Shown here one piece after another: positions 1 to 8,787 of a stretch of DNA of 64,000 nucleotides. This stretch comes from an uncultured Roseateles sp. (GTDB lineage: Bacteria > Pseudomonadota > Gammaproteobacteria > Burkholderiales > Burkholderiaceae_C): NCBI RefSeq assembly GCF_945956965.1, contig NZ_CAMFJS010000021.1:26740-90739 (forward strand). Direction: 5' to 3'. Positions within the stretch are counted from its first letter, which is position 1. Each line of letters begins with the position of its first letter. Position numbers and translations under genes: made by a program. The notes under the pieces were generated by a model that saw only the letters and a program-made list of their open reading frames with translations, was not told the DNA's origin and made no database searches.

Positions 1-2
1 CC

Positions 3-143
3 CTGCTGACGGGCGCGCTGATCGTGGCGGGCCGTATGTCGGTCAACGGCACGGTTGATCTTTGGTACCAGGCCGCTGTGATGGATGAATTAAGCAATCG
101 CGCGGGCAGTTTTGTTCGCATCCCAGGCGGCTGGTGGAACTGA
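3..143 (+). CDS. 3' end of an unidentified gene (truncated by window edge)
   Basis: An open frame enters from the left edge and ends with TGA at 141-143. The 46 visible residues have no motif I can assign; they end in a Trp/Gly-rich tail (IPGGWWN). The stop lies one base before the ATG of the following PilV-like gene, so the two are probably co-transcribed and translationally coupled. In Burkholderiales the gene before pilV is often another minor pilin (fimT/gspH type), but the visible part does not prove that. Confidence 0.6.
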   Translation: MLTGALIVAGRMSVNGTVDLWYQAAVMDELSNRAGSFVRIPGGWWN

Positions 144-144
144 G

Positions 145-1368
145 ATGAACAAGGTCGCGCCTCATTCCGCTCCTGACCGAAAGTTAGCGAACAGCGAAAT
201 GCGGGGCGTTGCCTTGTTGGAAGCCCTGGTGGCGCTACTCATCATGGCCTTTGGCATGTTGGCGCTGGCGGGCCTGCAAAGCAATCTGCGCCAAAGCGCT
301 GATCTGGCCAAACAGCGCGGTGAAGCGGTTCGCCTGGGTCAGCAGGAAATGGAGCGGCTGCGCAGCTTCAGCCAGGTGTCCTCACCCAACCCGCCCAATG
401 CGCTGGTGCGCGCCTATGAGGACATCACCGAACCACCGAACGGCATCGCCGGAACTTTCAGCGCAGACACCAACACCAGCTTCACCGTCTCTCGCCAAGT
501 GACTGACATTGCCGAGCCGCCCCAAAAAGCGCTGCGCATCAACGTCAGTTGGACAGACCGCACAGAAGGTCAGCAATTCATCACCCTCGACAGCATCCTC
601 TCCCGCACCGACCCCATACTCAGTGGCGGCTTGAGCTTGAGCAGCAAGGCGCCAAGTTCTCGTCGGCCCAGCAATCGGGACGGCAATATTCCGACCCCAG
701 CCAAAGACCTGGGCAATGGCAGCAGCGCCTTCAAACCGCTGCCTGGGGGCGAAGTGGTGTGGGTATTCAACAATCTGACCGGCGTCATCACCGGCATCTG
801 CAATATCCCCGCCAAGCCAATGGCCGATTTGGTCGCGGCGGATGTGGACTCATGCAAGAGCAACACCCTAGGCTATTTGCTCAGTGGCTTCGTCAGCTTT
901 TCCGATGCCTCGCCCAGTGACCCTGGCAAACCGCAAGGCTTGGCCCTGCCGATGGATTTGAGCCTGGCCTTGACCCAATCCAGCGCACTGACACCCAGCT
1001 ACCAGTGCTTCAACAACGCCCCCATCACCTCACCCTCAACCCAAACCTTCGTCGCGTATTACTGCATCGTCTACCCGAATGCCGATACACCGCCGATCTG
1101 GTCGGGCCAACTCACACTCACCGATATCCCATTGACCGGCATTGGCGCGCGCACCATCTGCCGCTACAGCGCTGACTACGACGGCAATGGCAGCATCGGC
1201 AATGCCGAGCACCCCTTGGTCTACACCAAGGTCTCAGCTTCGCTCTCGCGCCAGAACTTTCTAGTGATTCCCGGCACCGAGACTTGCCCCGTGGGCCACG
1301 GCATTGACGCCAGCCAGGGCTTCTTCAGCAATACCGCCACCGTCCGGCATCAGCCCAACGGCATCTAG
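145..1368 (+). CDS. pilV: PilV-like type IV minor prepilin, unusually long
   Basis: 407 residues from the ATG at 145, chosen because it sits one base after the upstream stop; an in-frame ATG at 112 would overlap the upstream gene, and one at 199 is possible. A class III prepilin signal is present: residue 20 Arg, Gly21, then VALLEALVALL with Glu at mature +5, followed by a hydrophobic helix. PilV-type proteins prime type IV pili and are usually about 170-190 residues, so this one carries roughly 200 extra C-terminal residues. That extra part has several cysteines, probably disulfide-bonded, and an EF-hand-like loop at residues 344-355. The assignment to PilV rests on the N-terminus; the function of the extension is unknown. 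Confidence 0.75.
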   Translation: MNKVAPHSAPDRKLANSEMRGVALLEALVALLIMAFGMLALAGLQSNLRQSADLAKQRGEAVRLGQQEMERLRSFSQVSSPNPPNALVRAYEDITEPPNGIAGTFSADTNTSFTVSRQVTDIAEPPQKALRINVSWTDRTEGQQFITLDSILSRTDPILSGGLSLSSKAPSSRRPSNRDGNIPTPAKDLGNGSSAFKPLPGGEVVWVFNNLTGVITGICNIPAKPMADLVAADVDSCKSNTLGYLLSGFVSFSDASPSDPGKPQGLALPMDLSLALTQSSALTPSYQCFNNAPITSPSTQTFVAYYCIVYPNADTPPIWSGQLTLTDIPLTGIGARTICRYSADYDGNGSIGNAEHPLVYTKVSASLSRQNFLVIPGTETCPVGHGIDASQGFFSNTATVRHQPNGI

Positions 1369-1504
1369 GCGCATTGCACAAAGCCGTGCGAATGGCGTCC
1401 AGCTGAACTTTTGCGCTTTTCTTGTCGGAACGAGTTGCCGCGCCACTCACCCTTTTGGCCGGCCATCCCTAAGCAACCCACCAGACCCTGAGACAATCCT
1501 CCTT

Positions 1505-1531
1505 TTGCCCGTCGGCCGAGCCGGCGGGCAT
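1505..1531 (+). terminator. GC-rich hairpin between pilV and rdgC
   Basis: GCCCGTCGGC pairs with GCCGGCGGGC (one G-U) around a three-base loop, followed only by a short ATTTCC tail. It could end pilV transcription or shape the rdgC leader. The lack of a real T tract keeps confidence low. The rest of 1369-1563 shows nothing else clear. Confidence 0.3.
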
Positions 1532-1563
1532 TTCCGCACTACCGGCGTACAAGGATTGCAGCA

Positions 1564-2589
1564 GTGTTCAAGAACCTGATGGTTTACCGCATCGGCCCCA
1601 ATTGGCAGGCCACCGTGGCACAGATTGAAGAAGCGCTTGAGAAGCAGATTTTCGTGGAATGTGGCGCCACGCAAGCCCAATCCATGGGCTGGACCCCGCC
1701 GCGCGGCATCCCCCACGCCCCCCTGGTCGAAGACGTTGGCGGCCACTGGATCTTGAAGCTGATGCTGGAGCAGCGTGTGCTGCCCAGCTCGGTGGTAAAG
1801 CGCCGTGTCGATGAGATGGCGGCCCGGGTGGAACAGGAAACCGGCCGCAAGCCCGGCAAAAAGGTCAGCAAAGAATTGAAAGAGCAAGCCACGCTCGAGT
1901 TGCTGCCCATGGCCTTCACCAAGCAGTCCAGCATCCGCGTCTGGATCGCCCCGGCCCAGCAACTGCTGATGATCGATGCCGGCAGTGCCAGCCGTGCCGA
2001 GGAAGTGGTCACCCTGCTGATCAAGGAACTCGCCGGTCTGAATCTGCACTTGATTCAAACCGCCGAGTCGCCCGCCGTGTGCATGGCCGCCTGGCTGATG
2101 GACGGCGTGCCGCCCGAAGGCTTCACCATCGACCGCGAGTGCGAACTCAAGAGTGCGGACGAGATGAAGTCCGTGGTGCGCTATGCCCGCCACTCCCTGG
2201 ACATTGACGAGGTGCGCCAGCACCTGGCCGGCGGCAAGGCACCCACCCGCCTGGCCATGAGCTGGAGGGACCGGGTGTCCTTCATGCTCACCGACACCAT
2301 GCAGATCAAAAAGATCAGCTTCTTGGATGTGGTGTTTGAAGGCCGCGAGTCCGCTGACAAGGACGAGGCCTTTGACGCCGACGCGGCCATTGCCACCGGC
2401 GAGCTGTGCAAGCTGATCCCCGAGCTGATCGACGGCCTGGGCGGCGAGCATGACTTCCTGGCGGCTGGCGCCGCGTTGGCCGCCCTGCCGCCCTCCTTGA
2501 GCGCTGAGCCAAGCGGTGAGCCAGCGAGCGAAACGCCTGCAGCGACAGCTTCCGCCACCACCACGCTCGAAACCGCCCCCTGGGATTGA
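1564..2589 (+). CDS. rdgC: recombination-associated protein RdgC
   Basis: 341 residues from a GTG start. The N-terminus (MFKNLMVYRI, then the GWTPPRG segment near residue 42) is the RdgC hallmark. RdgC forms a ring-shaped dimer around double-stranded DNA and limits RecA-dependent recombination; it acts in the nucleoid. Length is somewhat above the usual 300 or so residues, because of an Ala/Pro/Thr-rich tail after about residue 300 that looks disordered. ribD starts 4 bases after the stop, so rdgC may share a transcript with the riboflavin genes. Confidence 0.95.
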   Translation: MFKNLMVYRIGPNWQATVAQIEEALEKQIFVECGATQAQSMGWTPPRGIPHAPLVEDVGGHWILKLMLEQRVLPSSVVKRRVDEMAARVEQETGRKPGKKVSKELKEQATLELLPMAFTKQSSIRVWIAPAQQLLMIDAGSASRAEEVVTLLIKELAGLNLHLIQTAESPAVCMAAWLMDGVPPEGFTIDRECELKSADEMKSVVRYARHSLDIDEVRQHLAGGKAPTRLAMSWRDRVSFMLTDTMQIKKISFLDVVFEGRESADKDEAFDADAAIATGELCKLIPELIDGLGGEHDFLAAGAALAALPPSLSAEPSGEPASETPAATASATTTLETAPWD

Positions 2590-2593
2590 TGCC

Positions 2594-3760
2594 ATGAGCG
2601 CGCCCCAGCACCACCATCATCACCAAAGCGCACTCAGCGCCATGCAGCACGCCCTGTCCCTGGCCGAGCAGGCCGTGGGCCTGACGGAGCCCAACCCACG
2701 GGTGGGGTGCGTCATCGTCGATGCGCAGGGACTGGTGCTGGGCACTGGCCACACCCAAGCCGCCGGCCAGGCGCATGCCGAGGTGATGGCGCTGCGCGAT
2801 GCGCAGGCGCGCGGTGCGGATGTGCGCGGTGCCACCGCCTACGTCACACTGGAACCTTGCTCGCATCAAGGTCGCACAGGCCCCTGCTGCGACGCCCTGA
2901 TCCAGGCCGGCCTGGCCAAGGTGGTGGCCGCCATCGGCGACCCCAACCCCCAAGTGGCAGGCCAAGGCATGGCCCGCCTGGCGGCCGCCGGTGTGCAGAC
3001 CGAGCTGGGTTTGCTGGCGGAACAAGCCCGCGAGCTCAATATCGGCTTCTTCTCCCGCATGCAGCGCGGCAGACCCTTTGTGCGCCTGAAGATCGCCGCC
3101 TCGCTGGACGGCCAAACCGCCCTGGCCAATGGCCAAAGCCAATGGATCACCGGCCTGCCCGCACGCACCGACGGCCATGCCTGGCGCAAGCGCGCCGGCG
3201 CGGTGCTGAGCGGCATCGGCACCGTACGCGAGGACGACCCGCGCCTGGACGTGCGACTGGTGCCCTGCGCGATGCAGCCGCTGCGTGTGGTGATCGACTC
3301 GCGCCTGGAAATGTCGCCCGGCGCCAAGCTGCTGAGTGAGCCCGGCGGGCCGGTGCTGATTTTTTGCGCACTGGAAGAAGCCCAATTGAATGGCGATGGC
3401 CCGGCAGCAGCCTCGGCCGCTGCCTTGCGCGCGGCCGGTGCCAAGCTGCAAAGCATCGGCAATGGACAAGGCAAGGTGGACTTGAGCGCGGCCCTGCATG
3501 AACTGGGCCGTCGCGGCATCAATGAGTTGCATATCGAGGCGGGCGAAAAACTCAACGGCTCGCTGCTACGCGCCGGTTTGGTGGACGAATTGCTGGTTTA
3601 CCTGGCGCCCAAGCTGCTGGGCCGCGGCCGCGGCATGGCGGATTTGGGTGGGCTCACCCAGCTGCAAGACGCATTGAATTGGCAGTGGTTGGACTGCGTG
3701 CCGGTGGGCGATGACCTGCGCCTGCGGGCGCGCCGCGCGCCGACCGAAGCCAAACTCTAG
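2594..3760 (+). CDS. ribD: bifunctional riboflavin deaminase/reductase RibD
   Basis: 388 residues. Start chosen at ATG 2594, 4 bases after rdgC; an upstream ATG at 2516 would overlap rdgC by 74 bases. The N-terminal cytidine-deaminase-like domain has the zinc motif HAEVMAL and the PCSHQGRTGPC segment. The C-terminal reductase domain begins near RPFVRLKIAASLDG. The enzyme deaminates and then reduces the pyrimidine intermediate made from GTP, the second and third steps of riboflavin synthesis. A run of five histidines near the N-terminus (about residues 6-10) is unusual and probably unstructured. ribBA follows after a 43-base gap. Confidence 0.95.
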   Translation: MSAPQHHHHHQSALSAMQHALSLAEQAVGLTEPNPRVGCVIVDAQGLVLGTGHTQAAGQAHAEVMALRDAQARGADVRGATAYVTLEPCSHQGRTGPCCDALIQAGLAKVVAAIGDPNPQVAGQGMARLAAAGVQTELGLLAEQARELNIGFFSRMQRGRPFVRLKIAASLDGQTALANGQSQWITGLPARTDGHAWRKRAGAVLSGIGTVREDDPRLDVRLVPCAMQPLRVVIDSRLEMSPGAKLLSEPGGPVLIFCALEEAQLNGDGPAAASAAALRAAGAKLQSIGNGQGKVDLSAALHELGRRGINELHIEAGEKLNGSLLRAGLVDELLVYLAPKLLGRGRGMADLGGLTQLQDALNWQWLDCVPVGDDLRLRARRAPTEAKL

Positions 3761-3791
3761 GCCCTACGCCAGCAAGGCGGCCGAGGCCGCC

Positions 3792-3797
3792 TACAAT
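3792..3797 (+). promoter_or_regulatory. possible -10 box upstream of ribBA
   Basis: TACAAT, close to the sigma-70 -10 consensus, lies 6 bases before the ribBA start. No convincing -35 is present 16-18 bases upstream, and the distance would give an almost leaderless mRNA. A weak internal promoter is possible. Confidence 0.25.
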
Positions 3798-3803
3798 CGG
3801 GGG

Positions 3804-4946
3804 ATGCCCATGTCATCTGCCCCCCACGCCCCGGTCACCAGCACCGCCATCGCCCCCGTCCATGAGCTCGTTGCCGAGCTCGCCGCTGGCCGCATGGTCA
3901 TTCTGGTTGACGAAGAAGACCGCGAGAACGAGGGCGACCTGGTTCTGGCCGCCGACCATGTCACCCCCGAAGCCATCAATTTCATGGCCAAATTCGGGCG
4001 CGGCCTGATCTGCCTGACCTTGACCCGCGAACGCTGCGAAAAGCTCAATCTGCCGCCCATGGCCACCCGCAATGGCACCAAGCATGCCACGGCCTTCACG
4101 GTCTCGATTGAAGCCGCCACCGGCGTCACCACCGGCATCTCCGCCGCTGACCGTGCCCGCACCGTGCAAGCCGCCGTGGCACGCGATGCCCAGGCCCGTG
4201 ATCTGGTGCAACCGGGTCACATCTTCCCCCTGCAGGCCCAAGACGGCGGCGTGCTGATGCGCGCGGGTCATACCGAAGCCGGCTGCGACCTGTCCAAAAT
4301 GGCCGGCTTGACGCCCTCCGCCGTGATCTGCGAGATCATGAAGGACGACGGCACCATGGCCCGCCTGCCGGACCTGATCGAATTCGCCAAAGAACACGGC
4401 CTGAAGATCGGCACCATTGCCGACCTGATCGAACACCGCAGCCGCAATGAAAGCCTGGTGCAACGCGTCGGTCAGCGCAAACTGCAAACCGCCCAGGGCG
4501 AGTTCGACTGCACCATTTACCAAGACCGCACCGGTGGCACCCACTTGGCGCTGAGCCACGGCCAGTGGCAAGCCGGCGACGATGTGCTGGTGCGCGTGCA
4601 CGAGCCCCTGTCGGTGCTGGACCTGCTGGACGTCAGCGCCACCGGTCATGCCTGGCCCCTGCCCGCTGCGCTGGCTGAGTTGCAAAACGCCCCCTGCGGC
4701 GTGGCCGTGCTGCTGAACTGTGGCGAAGACGCCGCCGGCCTGCTGCAACGCCTGCAGCCCGAACAGCCAAACGCCGCACCGGCCGCCAAGATCATGGACC
4801 TGCGCACCTACGGTGTGGGCGCGCAAATCCTGCGTGACCTGGGCGTGCAACGCATGCGCCTGCTGGGCAACCCACGCCGCATGCCCAGCATGACCGGCTA
4901 TGGCCTGGAAGTCACCGGCTTTGTGGCCGCAGGCGAACGCGCCTGA
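3804..4946 (+). CDS. ribBA: 3,4-dihydroxy-2-butanone-4-phosphate synthase with degenerate GTP cyclohydrolase II domain (RibBX type)
   Basis: 380 residues from ATG 3804 (ATG 3810 also possible). The N-terminal RibB domain is intact: the acidic [12 protein letters not shown] motif, the [12 protein letters not shown] segment and the [11 protein letters not shown] segment that form the active site converting ribulose-5-phosphate to the four-carbon precursor. The C-terminal half (from about residue 210) aligns in position with RibA, but the zinc-binding CxxGxxxxxxxCxC signature of GTP cyclohydrolase II is absent. This matches the RibBX variant known in Proteobacteria, expected to have RibB activity only. 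A separate ribA elsewhere in the genome would then be required. Confidence 0.92.
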   Translation: MPMSSAPHAPVTSTAIAPVHELVAELAAGRMVILVDEEDRENEGDLVLAADHVTPEAINFMAKFGRGLICLTLTRERCEKLNLPPMATRNGTKHATAFTVSIEAATGVTTGISAADRARTVQAAVARDAQARDLVQPGHIFPLQAQDGGVLMRAGHTEAGCDLSKMAGLTPSAVICEIMKDDGTMARLPDLIEFAKEHGLKIGTIADLIEHRSRNESLVQRVGQRKLQTAQGEFDCTIYQDRTGGTHLALSHGQWQAGDDVLVRVHEPLSVLDLLDVSATGHAWPLPAALAELQNAPCGVAVLLNCGEDAAGLLQRLQPEQPNAAPAAKIMDLRTYGVGAQILRDLGVQRMRLLGNPRRMPSMTGYGLEVTGFVAAGERA

Positions 4947-4974
4947 TCGACCTAAACTAAAGAACACACAGCAT

Positions 4975-5445
4975 ATGCAAGCATCAGACAAGGGACAGGC
5001 CAGCAGCGCTTCGCTCAACGGCGAAGACCTGCGCATTGGCATTGTTCAAGCCCGCTTCAACAACGAAATCACCAGCCGTCTGGCCCAAGCCTGTCTGGAA
5101 GAGCTGGCTGCTTTGGGCGTGGCTGAACACCATATCCGCCACGTCACCGTGCCCGGCGCACTGGAAGTGCCCATCGCCCTGCAAGCCATGGCCGACAGCG
5201 AGGACTACGACGCCTTGGTCGCCCTGGGCTGCATCATTCGCGGTGAGACCTATCACTTCGAGTTGGTGGCCAACGAAAGTGGCGCCGCCGTCACGCGCAT
5301 TGCGCTGGACAATGCCACGCCGATCGCCAACGCGATCCTGACGGTGGAAAACGAAGAACAAGCCTGGGCGCGAGCCGAGGAAAAAGGCCGTGATGCGGCG
5401 CGCGTAGCGGTCGAGATGGCCAATTTGATGGAAGAACTTCAGTGA
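4975..5445 (+). CDS. ribH: 6,7-dimethyl-8-ribityllumazine synthase
   Basis: 156 residues, the normal family length, from ATG 4975. The [10 protein letters not shown] segment and [15 protein letters not shown], which includes the catalytic histidine, identify RibH. It condenses the RibD and RibB products to lumazine and usually assembles into a pentamer or a 60-subunit shell. It lies 28 bases after ribBA, and its TGA overlaps the GTG start of nusB, so the two are translationally coupled. Confidence 0.96.
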   Translation: MQASDKGQASSASLNGEDLRIGIVQARFNNEITSRLAQACLEELAALGVAEHHIRHVTVPGALEVPIALQAMADSEDYDALVALGCIIRGETYHFELVANESGAAVTRIALDNATPIANAILTVENEEQAWARAEEKGRDAARVAVEMANLMEELQ

Positions 5446-5948
5446 GCACAAACGACAGCGCCCCGGCAAAAAAGCCCGCAGCAGGCAAGACTCCCGCCAA
5501 GCGTGCCCAACCCAAATCGGCCCGCCGGCGCTCGCGCGAAGCCGCCCTGCAAGGCCTCTACCAGTGGCTGATCACGGGTGATGACGTCGCCACCATCGAC
5601 GCCCATATGCGCGAGCAAGAAGACTTCGGCAAGGCCGACCGCGCCCACTTCGATGCCTTGCTCAACGGCTGCATCCTGGAAGCCGTGGATCTGGACGCCG
5701 TGCTGGCCAAGCATGTGGACCGCAAGACCACCGAGCTCTCGCCGATTGAACACGGCGTGCTGATGATTGGTGCTTACGAGCTCAAGCATTGCCTGGACAT
5801 CCCCTACCGCGTCGCCATCAACGAAGCGGTCGAACTGGCCAAGGCCTTCGGCGGCACCGATGGTCACAAGTACGTCAACGGCGTGCTGGACCGCGCTGCC
5901 GGTGATCTGCGCCCGACCGAAGTCGCCGCGCGGGCCAACAAGGGCTGA
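5442..5948 (+). CDS. nusB: transcription antitermination factor NusB
   Basis: 168 residues from GTG 5442, which overlaps the ribH stop (GTGA). After a Lys/Ala/Pro-rich tail of about 25 residues the NusB fold starts at [16 protein letters not shown]; the conserved [17 protein letters not shown] and [15 protein letters not shown] segments follow. With NusE (S10) it binds boxA RNA for rRNA antitermination. The ribH-nusB pairing is widely conserved. The basic N-terminal extension is longer than in E. coli. Confidence 0.96.
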   Translation: MSTNDSAPAKKPAAGKTPAKRAQPKSARRRSREAALQGLYQWLITGDDVATIDAHMREQEDFGKADRAHFDALLNGCILEAVDLDAVLAKHVDRKTTELSPIEHGVLMIGAYELKHCLDIPYRVAINEAVELAKAFGGTDGHKYVNGVLDRAAGDLRPTEVAARANKG

Positions 5949-6007
5949 TCAACCGATCAAGTCTACTGAAGCCGACTCAGCCGACCCCGCCCGACGACTA
6001 GCGCCGA

Positions 6008-7201
6008 ATGAAGCTCGCCGCCCGGCTCGATCACATCGAGCCCTTTTACGTCATGGAATGTGCCAAGGCCGCCAGCGAGATCGCGCGCGGGCCTTTGTGC
6101 GACCCGGCCCAGGGTGGCCGGCCCATGATTTACCTGAACATCGGCGAGCCAGACTTCGGCGCCGCACCGGCGGTGCAAGCCGCGGCGCAGGCCTGCATCA
6201 GCCAAGGCCTGACCCAGTACACCGCGGCCACCGGCTTGCCGGCTTTGCGTGAGGCCCTATCGGCCTGGTACCAGCAGCACTTCGGGCTGAGCATAGCGCC
6301 CGAACGCATCGTCATCACGGCCGGCGCCTCGGCCGCCTTGCAACTGGCCTGCCTGGCCTTGTTCGAGCGCGGCGATGAAGTGCTGATGCCCGACCCTTGC
6401 TACCCCTGCAACCGCCATTTTGTGGCCGCAGCGGATGCCCGCGCCGTGCTGTTGCCCACCGGACCCGAACAACGCTTTCAACCCAGCAGCGCGCAAGTCA
6501 GCGCCGCCTGGGGGCCGCAAACCCGCGGCGTGGTGCTGGCTTCGCCCAGCAACCCCACCGGCACCTCCATCGAGCCGGCCGAGTTGCGCGCCATCGTTGA
6601 GACGGTGCGTGCCCACGGCGGCGTCAGCATCGTGGACGAGATCTATCTGGGCCTGAGCTATGACCCGCGCTTTGCCGGCTCGTCCCTGGCGCTGGGCGAG
6701 GATGTGATCTCGGTCAACAGCTTTTCCAAATACTTCGGCATGACCGGCTGGCGCCTGGGCTGGCTGGTGCTGCCGCCGGATTTGGTGGCGCCGATCGAGA
6801 AGCTGGCGCAAAACCTCTTCATCTGCCCCTCCACCATCGCCCAGCACGCCGCATTGGCGGCGTTTGAGCCTGCATCCATCGCCGAATTCGAGCGCCGCCG
6901 CCAACTGCTGCGCGAACGCCGCGACTACATCGTGCCGGCCCTGCAAGCCCTGGGCTTCAAAGTGCCGGTCGTGCCCGATGGCGCCTTCTATGTGTGGATG
7001 GACTGCAGCGATCTGCACCCCAATGCCTGGGATTTCGCCTTTGAGCTGATGCACAGCGCGCAGATTGCCCTCACCCCGGGGCGCGACTTTGGCCGCATCG
7101 GCGCTGAGCGCTGGCTGCGCCTGTCCTTCGCCAGCAGCCTGGAAGATTTGCAAGCCACCGTGGCGCGCCTGAGCGAAGTGCTGCGCCCCCGCCGCCCATG
7201 A
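6008..7201 (+). CDS. class I/II pyridoxal-phosphate aminotransferase
   Basis: 397 residues. The fold-type I signature is clear: substrate-side NIGEPDF near residue 42, SPSNPTGT, the VDEIYLGLSY segment, and SFSKYFGMTGWRLGW with the Schiff-base lysine at about residue 241. It transfers amino groups between amino and keto acids; the exact substrate cannot be read from sequence. It resembles AspC/AlaA-like enzymes. Its TGA overlaps the ATG of ybgC (7198-7201), so it may be co-expressed with the tol genes although no functional link is obvious. Confidence 0.9.
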   Translation: MKLAARLDHIEPFYVMECAKAASEIARGPLCDPAQGGRPMIYLNIGEPDFGAAPAVQAAAQACISQGLTQYTAATGLPALREALSAWYQQHFGLSIAPERIVITAGASAALQLACLALFERGDEVLMPDPCYPCNRHFVAAADARAVLLPTGPEQRFQPSSAQVSAAWGPQTRGVVLASPSNPTGTSIEPAELRAIVETVRAHGGVSIVDEIYLGLSYDPRFAGSSLALGEDVISVNSFSKYFGMTGWRLGWLVLPPDLVAPIEKLAQNLFICPSTIAQHAALAAFEPASIAEFERRRQLLRERRDYIVPALQALGFKVPVVPDGAFYVWMDCSDLHPNAWDFAFELMHSAQIALTPGRDFGRIGAERWLRLSFASSLEDLQATVARLSEVLRPRRP

Positions 7202-7632
7202 CGACCGCGTACAAGCATTCCATCAGAATTTATTGGGAAGACACGGACGCCGGCGGCGTCGTGTTTTACGCCAACTACCTGAAGTTTTTCGAGCGTGCCC
7301 GCACCGAATGGCTGCGCGCCCTAGGCTTCGAGCAAGAAGCCATGCGCCATGCAGAAGGCGCCATGTTCATCGTCAGCAGCACGCAGGTGCGCTACTTGCG
7401 CCCCGCGCGCCTGGATGACTGGCTGACCATCACGGTCGAGATTCGTGAGCTGGGCCGTGCCAGCATGGTGCTGTTCCAGCAGGCCTGGCGCGATGACACG
7501 CTGCTGAGCGAAGGCGAGATTCGCATTGGCTGCGTGGCCAGCGACATTGTGGCCAGCAAGGGCGAAAGCCAAGACTTCAAACCCACCCGTATTCCTGCCG
7601 CCTTGTTTGCGGCGCTTGTCGAGCAAAAATGA
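7198..7632 (+). CDS. ybgC: Tol-Pal-associated acyl-CoA thioesterase YbgC
   Basis: 144 residues, hot-dog fold. The motif YWEDTDAGGVVFYANYLKF holds the catalytic aspartate and the conserved Tyr-Ala-Asn-Tyr, followed by ERARTEWLR. YbgC hydrolyses acyl-CoA or acyl-ACP and is the usual first gene of tol-pal operons. ATGA overlaps join it to the aminotransferase upstream and to tolQ downstream. Confidence 0.95.
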   Translation: MTTAYKHSIRIYWEDTDAGGVVFYANYLKFFERARTEWLRALGFEQEAMRHAEGAMFIVSSTQVRYLRPARLDDWLTITVEIRELGRASMVLFQQAWRDDTLLSEGEIRIGCVASDIVASKGESQDFKPTRIPAALFAALVEQK

Positions 7633-8330
7633 ACCAAGACCTTTCCATTGTTGCCCTGATCCTGCATGCCAGCCTGGCCGTCCAGTTGGTCATCACCGCG
7701 CTCTTGCTGATGTCCCTGGCCAGCTGGAGCGTGATCTTCAGCAAGCTGATTTCGATCAACCGCATCAACAAGGGCAACGAGGATTTCGAGCAGGAATTCT
7801 GGTCCGGCAAAAACCTCAACGAGCTCTACAGCGGCGTCTCCAACCGTACCGATGGCGCGCCGCTGGAGCGCATCTTCGCCTCCGGCATGCGCGAATTCTT
7901 GAAGCTGCGTGAGCGCCGTGTGACCGAGCCCAATGCCTTGCTGGACGGAGCCCGCCGCGCCATGCGCGCGAGCTTCCAGCGTGAACTCGATGCGATGGAA
8001 AGCAATCTCTCCTTCCTGGCCTCGGTGGGCTCGGTCTCGCCCTATGTGGGCTTGTTCGGCACCATCTGGGGCATCATGCACGCCTTCGTGGGCCTGTCCA
8101 ATCTGACCCAGGTGACCCTGGCCACAGTGGCGCCCGGCATTGCCGAAGCCCTGGTGGCCACGGCCATTGGCCTGTTCGCCGCTATTCCCGCCGTGCTGGC
8201 TTACAACCGCTTCGCGCGCCAGATCGACCGCAGCGCCATCACGCTGGAATCCTTCATCGAAGAGTTCAGCAATATCTTGCAGCGCAACGCCAGCCAGCCC
8301 CCGGCCGGCGCCGCCAGCCACAGCCGCTAA
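7629..8330 (+). CDS. tolQ: Tol-Pal system proton channel subunit TolQ
   Basis: 233 residues, MotA/TolQ/ExbB family. One N-terminal membrane helix (about residues 10-35) is followed by a cytoplasmic loop and two further helices; the SVGSVSPYVGLFGTIWGIM segment and the VAPGIAEALVATAIGLFAAIPAVLAYN segment are the family core. With TolR it turns the proton gradient into movement of TolA for outer-membrane constriction at division. The start overlaps ybgC by 4 bases and tolR begins 3 bases after the stop. Confidence 0.96.
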   Translation: MNQDLSIVALILHASLAVQLVITALLLMSLASWSVIFSKLISINRINKGNEDFEQEFWSGKNLNELYSGVSNRTDGAPLERIFASGMREFLKLRERRVTEPNALLDGARRAMRASFQRELDAMESNLSFLASVGSVSPYVGLFGTIWGIMHAFVGLSNLTQVTLATVAPGIAEALVATAIGLFAAIPAVLAYNRFARQIDRSAITLESFIEEFSNILQRNASQPPAGAASHSR

Positions 8331-8333
8331 GCC

Positions 8334-8780
8334 ATGGCCGCCATCAGCTCGCGCGGCTCGCGCCGCCGCCGCACCATCAATGAAATCAATATGGTGCCCT
8401 TCATCGATGTGATGTTGGTGCTGCTGATCATCTTCATGGTCAGCGCCCCGCTCATCACCACAGGCTTGGTGGACTTGCCCAGCGTGGGCAAGAGCCGCGC
8501 CCAGCCCGAGCATGTGATTCATGTGATCGTCGGTTCTGACGAGAAGCTCAAGCTCAAGCTCGACAAGGAAGAGGCCGAAGGCATCAAGCTCAACCACCTG
8601 GCCGACCGCGTCAAGAGCGCGCAAGCCGGTGAGGCCAGCACGCCCGTGGTGATCTCGGCCGACAAGAGCGTCAAGTACGAAGCCGTGGTCAAGGTCATGG
8701 ACGTGTTGCAAACCGCAGGTATCCAGCGCGTCGGCTTGGCTGTGCGCAGCGGTGCTAGCAGCGACAGCAAGGCGCCCTGA
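8334..8780 (+). CDS. tolR: Tol-Pal system protein TolR
   Basis: 148 residues, ExbD/TolR family. A basic N-terminus (RGSRRRRTINEINMVPF) precedes a single membrane helix containing the essential Asp (FIDVMLVLLIIFMV), then a periplasmic domain ending in KVMDVLQTAGIQRVGLAV. It forms the proton-conducting complex with TolQ and TolA and is encoded between their genes. Confidence 0.96.
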   Translation: MAAISSRGSRRRRTINEINMVPFIDVMLVLLIIFMVSAPLITTGLVDLPSVGKSRAQPEHVIHVIVGSDEKLKLKLDKEEAEGIKLNHLADRVKSAQAGEASTPVVISADKSVKYEAVVKVMDVLQTAGIQRVGLAVRSGASSDSKAP

Positions 8781-8787
8781 CCCGTAG

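Noticed and set aside
2315..3532. Minus-strand frame of 405 codons opposite rdgC/ribD
   Set aside because: No domain, Arg/Gln/His-rich; the plus strand carries clear RdgC and RibD motifs.
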